Positions 48,974 through 60,900 of a DNA stretch of 64,000 bases are shown here, one piece after another. A program made the translations under genes and the position numbers. The DNA is taken from NCBI RefSeq assembly GCF_916618955.1, contig NZ_OU745390.1:1-64000 (forward strand), given 5' to 3'. Under the pieces are notes generated by a model, which saw nothing but the letters and a program-made list of their open reading frames with translations, ran no database searches and was not told where the DNA came from. The first letter of the stretch is position 1. Each line of letters starts with the position of its first letter. The stretch comes from Pseudomonas sp. Marseille-Q3773. GTDB taxonomy: Bacteria; Pseudomonadota; Gammaproteobacteria; Pseudomonadales; Pseudomonadaceae.

Positions 48974-51900
48974 ATGGACGTTCGTCAATTCGCCTTCCTG
49001 GCCCGCCAGCCTTCGGCTGCCCTGCAACCACGCCAGACCTTCTGGGGCTTGTCCAAGCGTGGGCTGGCTTTCATGCTGGCCAACCTGATGTTCTGGCAGC
49101 CGCTGGTGGCCATGGCCGACGGCATCGTGGTCAACGGCAGCGGCACTCAACTCGGCCAGGCGGGCAATGGCGTGCCCATTGTCAATATCGCTGCGCCCAG
49201 CGCTGCCGGTCTGTCGCACAACAAGTTCAGTGACTACAACGTCGGCCAGCAAGGCGTCATCCTCAACAACGCCACGGGCCGCACCCAGGCCACCCAGCTG
49301 GGCGGGATCATTCTCGGCAACAGCAACCTCGGCGGCCGTGCGGCGAGCACCATCCTCAACGAGGTCAATGGTGGCAACCCGAGCCAGCTCAAGGGCTACA
49401 CCGAGGTGGCCGGGCGCTCGGCCCATGTCATCGTCGCCAACCCTTATGGCGTCACCTGCAACGGCTGCGGTTTCATCAACACGCCGAAGGCCACGCTGAC
49501 CACCGGCAAGCCGGTAATCGAGAACGGGCAACTGCAGCGCTACCAGGTGGAACAGGGCAGTGTCGCCATCGAAGGCGCCGGGCTCAATGCCAGTAACGTC
49601 GACCAGTTCGAAATCATTACCCGCAGCGCCAGGATCAACGCCGAGATCCAGGCCCGCCAGCTGGCGCTGGTGGCCGGCAGCAACGACGTGGATGCACACA
49701 GCCTGGCCGCCACTGCCCGTAGCGCCGACCTGGCCCAGGCCCCGCAGTTGGCCATTGACTCCTCGGCCTTGGGCGGCATGTACGCCAACACCATCAAACT
49801 GGTGGGCACCGAGGCCGGCGTCGGGGTGAAGCTGGACGGCAAGTTGATTGCCAGCGGCGGCGACATCCAGCTCGATGCCAACGGCCAGCTGCGCCTGGCC
49901 GAGGCCACTGCAGCCAACGGCTCGGTGGCGATCAAGGCCGGCCAGCTCGATGCCCAGGGCACGGTGTATGCCGGCAATGCACTGCAGGTGCGCACCCAGG
50001 GCGACCTGAACAACCGCCAGGCCCTTGCTGCCGGGCAGCGCATCAGCCTCGACAGCGGTGGCCGCCTGAGCAACCAGGGCATCATCGAAGCGGGCGTCAA
50101 CGCCGACAATAGCCGCAATACCACCGGCGACGTGCGCCTGAACGCCGCGCAGGTGGACAACCATGGTCACACCGTGGTGGCCAGCCGCGACCTGAATGTC
50201 ACGGCGCGGCAAAGCCTGAACAACCAGGGTGGCACCCTCGCTGCCCAGCAGCAGCTGAGCGCCAGCGCCGCCACCCTCGACAATCGCAATGCCGGCAGGC
50301 TGGTGGCCGGCGGCCAGGCCGACCTCACCGCTACCGGCCTGCTCAATGGCCAGGGCGGGCTGATCGACGGCGTGACCGTGAACGCCAAGGTCGGCCAGCT
50401 GGACAATACCGCCGGCACGTTGCGCGCTGGCCAGCACCTTGGCCTGACGGCCAATGCTGCGGTGGATAACCGTGGCGGCCAGCTCACCAGCCTGCAGACC
50501 CTCAGCCTCGAGGCTGGCCAGGTGAACAACAGTGATGGCGGACGCATCGCCAGCAACCAGGCGCTGCGCGCCAGTGTCACCGGGCTCGACCAGCACAATG
50601 GCGGCCGCCTGACCAGTGCCAGCGAACTGAGCCTGGACCTGCACAAGGGCCAGCTGAACAACCAGGGCGGCCTGATCAATGCGCCGCGCCTGACCCTGGC
50701 GAATCTCGGCAGCGTGGATAACCGCCAGGGCGAGATTTCCAGCGCCCAGGCCTTTGCACTGGTGGCCCGCAGCCTCGACAACAGCCTCGGCAAACTGCTC
50801 GGCAACCAGAACCTGACCGTGCAGCTGGAACAGGCGCTGAACAATACAGGCGGCCTGGTTTCTGCAAGCGGCGTCGAGGTACGTGCGGCCAGCCTGGACA
50901 ACCATCAAGGTACCCTGACCAGTCGTGCCAACCTGGTACTGCAGGTGGCAGGTGCCAGCAACAACCAGGCCGGCGAGATTTCCAGCGTCGGCACCACCAG
51001 CCTCAAGGGCGGCAGCCTGGACAACCAGGCTGGGCAGGTGAGTGCTGATGGCGCGCTGCAGGTGGCCCTGGACAATGCCTTGGACAATCGCCAGGGCTTG
51101 CTCGGCTCTGGCGGGGCGATCGACCTGCAGGCCGGCAGCCTCGACAACCGCCAGGGTGGCAGCCTGGTTGGCGATGCTGGCCTGGCTGCGCGGGTCGCCG
51201 GGCTGCTGGACAACCAGCAAGGCGAGATCAACGTCAAGGGTGGCCTCGATCTGCACGCCGGCAAACTCGACAACCGCACCGGCAAGCTACGCGCCGGCCA
51301 GGAGGCGCGGCTGGAGGTCGACCAGCTGGACAATCGCCAGCAAGGGCTGCTGAACAGCCTGGCGGCGTTCAGCTACAAGGGCACGCAGCTGGACAACCGT
51401 GGCGGCCTGCTCAGCGCCGCCGGGCCGCTTCGCCTGGAGGGCGCCAGCCTGGACAACAGCGGCGGCAGGGTTTCCAGCCAGCGCGCGTTGGTGGCCCAGC
51501 TTGGTCGCATCATCAACCAGGGTGGCGAACTGGTCGCGCAGGGCGACCTGGTGCTCACCGGCACCAGCCTCGACAACCGCAGCAACGGCCTGGTCGGCGG
51601 TACCAGCGCGTTGCAGCTGAATGTGGCCGACATCGACAACCGTGGCGGGGAGATCTCCACCAGCAAAGGCGTGACACTGCAAGGCAGCCGTCTGGACAAC
51701 AGCGACAGTGGCAAGGTCCTTGCCGGTAGCAACCTGCAACTGCAGATGGCTGAGCTGATCAACCGTAACCTGGGCCTGCTGTCTGCTGCGGGCCCGCTGA
51801 CCCTCGTTGGCCAGCAACTGGACAACAGCCTCGGGCGCCTGGTCAGTGGCGGCGACCTGGACATTGGCTTGGCGGGCGGGCTGGCCAACCAGCAGGGGCT

Positions 51901-54900
51901 GATCACAGCCGAAGGGCGCCTGGGCGCCACGGTCGGTAGCCTGGACAACAGCAGTGGCAAGCTCTCCAGCGCAGCCGACATGACCCTGGCCAGCGCAGGC
52001 GCACTGCGCAACCGCAGCGGCTCGATCACCACCCACGCCGGGTTGGCCCTCACCAGCGGCAGTCTCGATAACGGCGCGGCCGGCCTGCTCAGCAGCAAGG
52101 GCGCGGCCAGGCTCGACACCGGGACCTTCGACAACGGCCAAGGCGCACAGCTGCTCAGCGGTGATCGCCTCGACCTGAAAACCGGCCAGCTCAACAACGG
52201 CCAGGGCAGCCGCATCGCCAGTGAAAAGGCCCTGGTCGCCAGCGTTACCGGGCTGGCCCAGGACGGTGGCCAGCTGTTCAGCAAAAGCGCCTTGACCCTC
52301 GACCTGAACCACGGCCAGCTGCGCAACCGCCAGGGCCTGATCAACGCCCCTCTGCTGGTGCTGAACAACCTTGCCGAGGTGGATAATCAACAGGGCGAGA
52401 TCTCCAGCGCCCAGGCCTTCACCGTGGCCGCGCGCAGCCTGGACAACAGCCATGGCCGGTTGATCGCCGAGCAGGGCCTGACCCTGCGCATCGAGCAGTT
52501 GCTGAACAACCTCAAGGGCCTGGTATCGGCCGATGGCCTGGGCCTGCACAGCGGCAGCCTGGACAACAGCCAAGGCCTGATCAGCAGCCGTGCCGGCCAG
52601 GTCGTGGCGGTGGACGGTGAGCTGCTCAACCAGGGCGGTACGTTGATCGCCGACCAGCAACTGGAGCTGCAGGCCGCCAGCCTGGTCAACCAGCAGGGGC
52701 AGGTGTCGGCAGGTGGCGCGTTGCAGGCCCGGGTCGGCAAGCTCGACAACCAGGCGGGCGTGCTGGTTGCCGCCACCACGCTCAAGCTCGGCGGTGAGGT
52801 ACTGGACAACCGCCAGGCTGGCCTGGTGGGCGCGAGCCAAGGCCTCGAAGTGCAGGTCAAGGCCGTGGACAACCGCGGCGGCGAGCTGTCCAGCAAGGCA
52901 AACGTGACCCTGGGCGGCGAACGCCTGGACAACAGTGAGGGCGGCAAGGTGCTGGCCGACGGCAAGCTGCAGATGGCCGTCGCGCAAGTGATCAACCGCA
53001 GCAAGGGTGTGCTCTCGGGCAAGGCCGGCCTGGGCTTGACCGGCAACAGCCTGGACAACGCCGGCGGCCTGCTGCTCAGCCACAAGGCCCTCGATGCAAC
53101 GCTGCAAGGCACGCTGGACAACCGCCAGGGCCTGATCAGCGCCGAGGGCACCCTTGGCCTGGCGAGCCACCAGCTCGACAACCGCGCCGGGAGTGTTACC
53201 AGTGCCGGTGACTTGACCCTCAAGCACACCGGCAACGTGCTCAACCAGGCTGGCGAACTGGTCACCGATGCCGCGCTGCACCTCAGCGCGGCCCAGGTTG
53301 GCAACAGCGACCAGGGCACCATCAGTGCCAAAGGGCCAGCCACCCTTCGCGCCAACAGCCTCGATAACAGCCGCCAAGGCCGTATCGACAGCGGCGCCAG
53401 CCTGGGCCTGGTCACCGGGCAGTTGGACAACCGCGACGCCGGGCGCATCGCCAGTGACGGCGCGCTCGACATCAACGCCAGCGGCCTTGATCAGCAAGGC
53501 GGCCAGTTGTTCAGCAACAGCGCGCTGACCCTCGACCTCAACCATGGCCTGCTGGACAACCGCCAGGGCCTGCTCAACGCACCGTTGCTGGTGCTCAAGA
53601 ACCTTGACGGGGTGAACAACCAGGGCGGCGAAATCTCCTCGGCGCAGGCCTTCACCCTGGCGGCCCGCAGCCTGGACAACAGCAACGGCAAGGTACTGAG
53701 CAACCAGTCGCTGATGCTGCGCATCGACCAGGCCCTGGGCAACATCAAGGGCCTGATCGCCGCCGCGTCGCTCGATGCCCGCGCTGCCAGCCTGGACAAC
53801 AGCGGCGGCACGCTGACCAGCCGTGGCGACCTCGGCCTGCAACTGGCCGATGGCCTGAGCAATGGCCAGCAAGGCCTGATCAGCGCCGCCGGCCTGCTGG
53901 CTATCGCCGCCCGTTCCGTAAATAACCAGGCGGGCTCGCTGCTGGGCAACGCCATTCGTGTCGACTTCGGCAGTGCCACGGGCGACCTGAACAACGACAG
54001 TGGCCTGATCACCACCGCCGGTGCGCTGACCCTCGATCACCTGCGCGACCTGAGCAACCGCAGTGGTGAGATTTCCACCCGGCAAGACCTCGGCCTGGCC
54101 GGCCGCAACCTGGACAACAGCGCCGGCAAACTGATCAGCAGTGGCCAACTGAATGTTACCGCCCGGCACCTGAACAACCAGGGCGGGCTGGTTTCGGGCT
54201 GGCAGGGCCTGGGTGTCAACCTGGGTAGCCTGGACAATCGCCAGCAGGGCACCTTGTCCAGCCGCAACGGCGCGCTGGACGCCCAAGTCAGCGGCGAGTT
54301 GCTGAACAGCGCCGGTGGCGCCTTGGTCAGCCAGCAAGCCTTGAACGTGACAGCGGCGAACCTGGACAACAGTGGCGCCGGCATCCTTTCCAGTGCGGGT
54401 GGGCAGCGCCTGACCGTCAGCGGCCTGCTGAACAACGCCCAGGGTGGCTTGATCGACAGCGCCGCGGCCCTGACCCTGAACGCCATGGCCCTGGGCAATG
54501 GCAGCGGCAGCATCAGTGCTGGGCAGGCGCTCGAAGTGAATGCCGGCAGCCTGGACAACAGCGCCGGCAGCCTGATCGGCAACGCCGCCGTTACCCTCAA
54601 GCTGCTCGGTGCCCTTGGCAACAACCACGGCAAGCTCGCCAGCGCCGGCCCCCTGCGCATCGACAACGCCACGCAGATCGACAACCAGGCTGGGCAGATC
54701 GCCAGCCAGGGCCTGCTGAGCCTGTTCGCCGCCAGCCTGGACAACCGCAACCGTGGCACCCTGGCCGCCAACCAGCAGCTGACCCTGGCCGTTGACGGCC
54801 AACTGCTGAACAGCGCCGATGGCCTGATCTACAGCCAGAACGGCGGTGCCGATGTGCGCGCCGCCAGCCTGGACAATGCCAAGGGCACCCTGCAGAGCCA

Positions 54901-57900
54901 GGGCGCCTTGCGCCTGGCCAGCGGTGATATCGACAACCAGAGTGGCCGCATCCTCGCCGACGCTGGCGACCTCGATGTCAGCGCCGGCAACCTGAACAAC
55001 CGTGGCGGCGTGCTGTCCAGCCTGCACGGCACGTTGGCCGCCGACCTGCGCGGTGTGCTGAGCAACGGTTACGACCAGGCCAACAACCGCCAAGGTGGCA
55101 TCACCCAGGCCCAGGCCCTCGACCTCAAGGTGCAGGGGGGCATCGACAACTATGGCGGGCGGATTGCGGCACAGGCCGGCGACGCCCTGGTCACCACCGG
55201 CGATTTCGACAATCGCAACGGTGGCCTCTACGCCCAGGGGCTGGTCCAGGTCAGCGGTGGCAATTTCGACAACAGCGGCGACAACGATGGGCAGATCGCC
55301 GGCCGACGCATCGACCTCGACCTCAGCGGGGCACTGAACAACCGCCTGGGCATCATCGAAAGTGACAGCACCCTGGCGATCAAGGCGGCCAGCCTCGACA
55401 CCCAGACCGGCCAGCTGCGCGCCCTGGGCAGCGGCGGTGCTACCCGCCTGCAGCTTGGTGGGCAATTCGACAACCGCAACGGCAGCTTGGAAACCGCAAA
55501 CAGTGACCTCGGCCTCGATGTTGGCAGTTTCCTCAACGCCGGCGGCAGCCTGCTGCACGTCGGCAGTGGCAACTTCGACATCAGCACCGCCAATGTCACC
55601 GGCGCCGGCGGCAGTATCGTCACCCGCGGCGGCCTGACCCTCAACGCTGGCAGTTGGAGCAATAGCAACGTCATCCAGGCCGGGCGCCTGACGCTCAATG
55701 TCGGCAACTTCAGCCAGACCGCCAACGGCCAGTTGCTGGCCAGCGAAGCGCTGGTCGGCAGCGGCAGCGACTGGCGCAACGACGGCCTGATCGCCAGTGA
55801 CGGCAGCCTCAGCCTCAACCTTGGCGGGACCTATGCCGGCAATGGCCGCCTGAGCAGCCGTGGCACCCTCGGCCTCAGCGCCGCACAGGTGAACCTGGGC
55901 AGCGCCGGCAGCATTGCCGGCGGTAGCGCCACCAGCGTCTCGGTAGCCGGGCAGCTGAACAATGCCGGGCGCCTGACCTCTGCTGGCGGGCTCAACCTCG
56001 GCGCGGGCGGCGTCAACAACCAGGGTACCCTGGGTGCTGGCGAAGCACTGAGCGTAACCACTGGCGCCCTGGTCAACAGCGACCACGGCCTGATCTTCAG
56101 CGGCAAGGACATGGGCCTGCGGGTCGCCAGCCTGAGCAACAGCTATGCCGACGTCTACAGCCTGGGCAGCCTGACCATCGACCGCGACGGCCAGGGTGGC
56201 CTGGCCAGCAGCATCGTCAACCGTTCCGGCTCGCTGCAGAGCGACCTGTCGATGAGCCTGGCGGCGAGCACCATTCACAACGTGCGGGCGGTCCTGCAGA
56301 CCGAGGACAAGGGCATCTACACGGCCCGCGTCGGCGAGGTGGCCTGCATCGAGGGCTATAACGCCGGCGACTGCGGTGGCAAGCGCAACCACGTGTGGGA
56401 AATCGTCCAGCGTGACAAGTTCGAGGTGATCGACGCCAGCGCCGCCTCCAGCATCACCACCGGCGGCAACCTGACCATCCACGGCGGCGACTTGCTCAAC
56501 AGCAGCAGCACCATCGGCGCTGCTGGCAACCTGGTAGCCACGGTCGGCAACCTGACCAACAGCGGTGTGGAAACCGGCGAGACCGAAACCACGCGCATTT
56601 TCCGTTCCGAGCGCACCCGCAACGCCGGTGCCTGGTACCAGCTCGCCAGCTCGATCACCAGCAAATACTGGTATGAAAGCCCCGGTTACAACCCTGACAA
56701 CCTGGGCGGCCTGCAAGCCGACCTGGCCAGGTTCATCGGCATGACCGAAGCGGAGCTGGTGAGCCTGGGCAGCACCCGCAAACTGGCGGCTGGCGACCAG
56801 AGCTACGCCGCCGTGATGCAGGCCAATGGCGCAGTGAGCATCAACGCCGGCAATGGCATCGACAACAGCGTCGTGCGCCCAGGCTACGCCTACATCGGCA
56901 GCGGTGCGCGTACCGATACCACGGCACCTGGCACGGCATTCTCCACCCGCATCACCCTCAACCAGCAGTTGCCGCCAGACCTGGCCCAGCAGCAGGTCAA
57001 CCCGCTGGCGCTGCCCGGTTTCAGCCTGCCCAGCGGGCAGAACGGCCTGTTCCGCCTGAGCAGCGAGGCGGGCAGCACACCCGCCAGCGGCCCGCAAAGC
57101 TGGAGCATGGGCGGCGCGAGCCTGAGTGTGGCGCAGCGCCAGCAGCCGTTGCCGCTGGCCCAGGGGCGTACGCTCAGCATCGGTGCTGCCGAACAGGCAA
57201 CCGCTAGCGGCACCACCCTGAACACTGCCGACCGCACGCAGGCGAACGTCGCCGGCAATGCCAGCGTCGTCGACACCAGCCTGCCTGGCAACGTGGGCGG
57301 CCCCGCGCTGCCAGGTCGCTCGGCCGTGGACGACGGCATCAGCCAGGCCTCCACGCTCAATGGCCAGGGCCCGCTCACCCTCGAGCGCGTACAAGGCCTG
57401 CCCGACAGCAGCGTGCGCAGCAACCCGCACAAGTACCTGATCGAAACCAACCCGGTGCTCACCGACCTCAAGCAGTTCATGAGTTCCGACTACCTGCTGG
57501 CGAACCTTGGCTACAACCCGGACGAAAGCGCCAAGCGCCTGGGCGATGGCTTCTACGAGCAGAAACTGGTCCAGCAGGCCGTGCTCGCCCGTACCGGGCA
57601 ACGCTACATCGATGGCCAGAACACTGACGAACAGCTGTTCAAGTACCTGATGGACAATGCCATCCAGAGCAAGCAACAGCTCAACCTGGCAGTGGGCGTG
57701 AGCCTCACCTCCGAACAGGTGGCGGCGCTGACCCATGACATCGTCTGGCTGGAAAGCGCCGAGGTGAACGGCGAGCAGGTGCTGGTGCCGGTGCTCTACC
57801 TGGCGCACGGCAACAATCGCCTGGCCCCCAACGGCGCGCTGATCGCCGGCAACGATGTCAACCTGATCGCCGGCCAGAACCTCGACAACGTCGGCACCCT

Positions 57901-60900
57901 GCGCGCCAGCAACAACCTCTCGGCCAAGGCCGGCAACAACCTGGTCAACAGCGGCCTGGTCGAGGCTGGCAACCGCCTCGACCTGCTGGCTGGCAACAAC
58001 CTGGTGAACAAGGCCGGCGGCATCATCGCCGGGCGGGACGTCAGCCTGGCCGCCGTACAGGACGTGGTCAACGAACGCACCCTGACCTCGCACCAGAGCA
58101 GCAACGGCAGCTACGCCCAGCAGCGCGACTTCGTCGATAACGCCGCCCGCGTGGAGGCCGCGAACAACCTGGCGATCAACGCCGGGCGCGACCTGAGCAA
58201 CCACGGCGGCATGCTCAGCAGCGCTGCCGACACCAGCCTGAAGGCTGGTCGCGATGTGAAGCTGACCTCGGTCGAGCAGGTCGTGGTCAACGACCGCGGC
58301 GTACGCCACACCGACAGCAGCGTGACCCAGAACGGCTCGAGCGTGCAGGCCGGGCGTGACCTGATTGTCAGCGCCGGGCGCGATATCAGCGCAGTGGCCA
58401 GTGCAATCGAGGCCAAGCGGGATGTGGCGATGGCGGCGACGGGCGATCTGCAGCTGGCAGCGGCCACCAACGAGCAGCACTCGGCGAGCAAGACCCGGAA
58501 AGTCACCAGCCAGGAGGACCATGTCCAGCAGGTGGGCAGCACCGTGGTGGCTGGCGGCAATGTGGCATTGAAGGCCGGAGACGACCTTGCCCTGAGCGCC
58601 AGCCGCGTGACTGCAGGCGATGAGGCATACCTTTACGCCGGCGGCGATGTGCAGCTGGTCGCGCAGGAGGACAGCGACTACAGCTACTACCGCAAGACCA
58701 AGACCAGCCACTCCGGGCTATCCAGCAGCCAGAAGACCCGCATCGACAGTTCGACGGCCATTACTCAGCAAGGCTCGTCGGTCAGTGGTGACACGGTGGT
58801 CGTTCGCGCCGGGCAGGATATCGGCGTGTCGGGCAGCAGCATCGTGTCGACCAACGACACCAGCCTGCTGGCGGGCCGCAACGTGCAGATCGACAGCGCG
58901 ACCGAAACGTTCGAGCAGAGCCATGCGAGTTCGAAGAAGAAGTCGGGCCTGCTCAGCAGCGGTGGCATCGGCTTCACGTTGGGCTCGACCAGCCTGGAAA
59001 AAACCTCGACCAGCACCAGTGAGAACGCCAAGGCCAGCACCATTGGCAGTGTGCTGGGCAATGTCACCATCGAGGCGGGCAAGGACCTCGGCATCGAGGG
59101 GTCGGAGGTTATCGCCGGCAAGGACATCACCCTGGCCGGGCAGAACGTCGAGATCACTGCTGCCGAAAACCACAACAGCAGCGAGCAGACCTCCAAGAGC
59201 AAGAGCAGCGGCTTGACCCTGGCGCTGTCCGGTACGGTTGGCAGTGCCATCGACACCGCTTACCAGATTACCAGGCAAGCGACCCGGGAAGAGGACAGCC
59301 GGCTTTCTGCCCTTCAGGGCATCAAGGCCGGCCTGACCGGTGTTCAGGCCTGGCAGGCTGCCCAGCAGAACGGCGGCATGACGGCGGCTAATGCTAGCCA
59401 GTTCGTGGGCATCGCCGTATCGCTGGGCGGGCAAAAGTCGAGCTCGCGGCAGACCCAGGAACAGACTGTCAGCCAGGGCAGCAGCCTGACCAGTGGCAAC
59501 GACCTGAGCATTGTGGCCACCGGCAACGGGGCCGGCAGCGGCGGCGACATCCGGGTCCAAGGCAGTCAACTCAAGGCCGGCAACGACCTGCTGTTGTCCG
59601 CTGAACGCGACATCCATCTTGAGGCTGCGGCCAATACGCAAAAGCTCGATGGCAAGAACAGCAGCAGCGGCGGCGCTATTGGCGCCAGTATCGGTGTTGG
59701 TTCTGACGGTGGTGGCCTGAGCATCTTTGCCAATGCCAACAAGGGCGCCGGCAACGAGAAAGGCAACGGCACGACCTGGACCGAAACCACCCTCGATGCC
59801 GGTAATGAGGCGACCCTGCGCAGCGGGCGGGATACCGCGCTCAAAGGCGCGCAGGTCAACGCTGCGAAGATCACCGCCGACGTGGGGCGTGACCTGACGC
59901 TACAAAGCCTGCAGGACACCGACAACTACAAGTCCAAGCAGAGCAACGTCAGCGGTGGGCTGAGCGTCACCATCATCGGTACCGGCGGGGCGAGCGGCAG
60001 TCTCAGCGTCAGCAAGACCAAGCTCGATTCCAAGTACCAGAGCGTGCAGGAGCAGACCGGTCTGTTCGCTGGCAAGGGCGGTTATCAGGTCGATGTCGGC
60101 AAGCACACCCAGCTCGACGGCAGCGTCATTGCCAGTACCGCCGATGCCGACAAGAACCGCCTGAGCACCGGCACCCTGGGCTGGAGCGCTATCGCCAACA
60201 AGGCGGAGTTCAAGAGCCAGATGGCCAGTGCCAGCATCAGCGGTGGCAACGGTGGCACTGACAGGTTCACCAGCAACATGCCAAGCGGCACGTTGATCGC
60301 CTACAACCACAGCGGCAGTGCCAGCGGCACCACGGCTTCGGCCGTTTCCGAGGGCACGCTGGAAATCCGTGACCCGGGCCGGCAGCAGCAGGATGTGGCC
60401 AGCCTCAGTCACGACGTCGAGCATGCCAACGACAGCATCAGCCCGATCTACGACAAGGAGAAGGAACAGCGGCGGCTGCAGCAGGTGCAGCTGATTGGTG
60501 AAATCGGCACACAGGTATCGGACATCGTCCGTACCGAGGGGCAGCTGAAGGCCGACAAGGAGGCGCGTGCGGAACTTGATGCACGCGGCATCCCGGCGCC
60601 GGGTAAAGGGGCAAGCGATGAGGCGGTCAAGGCGTACCAGGAACAACTGGTCGCCACTGAGGCTTACCAGCGCATCATGGGTAAGTACGGCACCAGTGGT
60701 GATTACCAGCGCGTGACCCAGGCCGTGACAGCGGCACTGCAAGGTCTGGCGGGCGGTGATATCGGTTCTGCGCTGGCAGGCGCATCGGCACCATACCTCG
60801 CGCAGGTAATCAAGAAATCCACTGGCGACAATAAAGCACTCAACGTCATGGCCCATGCAGTGCTGGGTGCCGTTGTCGCCCAGGCGCAGGGCAACTCGGC

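Noticed and set aside
51287..58711. A 2474-codon open frame on the minus strand opposite cdiA, and a similar one at 48947-51256
   Set aside because: The GC-rich, strongly repetitive cdiA codons keep this antisense frame free of stops. The translation is a low-complexity Ala/Val/Gln-rich sequence with no domain, and cdiA on the plus strand has clear domains throughout.
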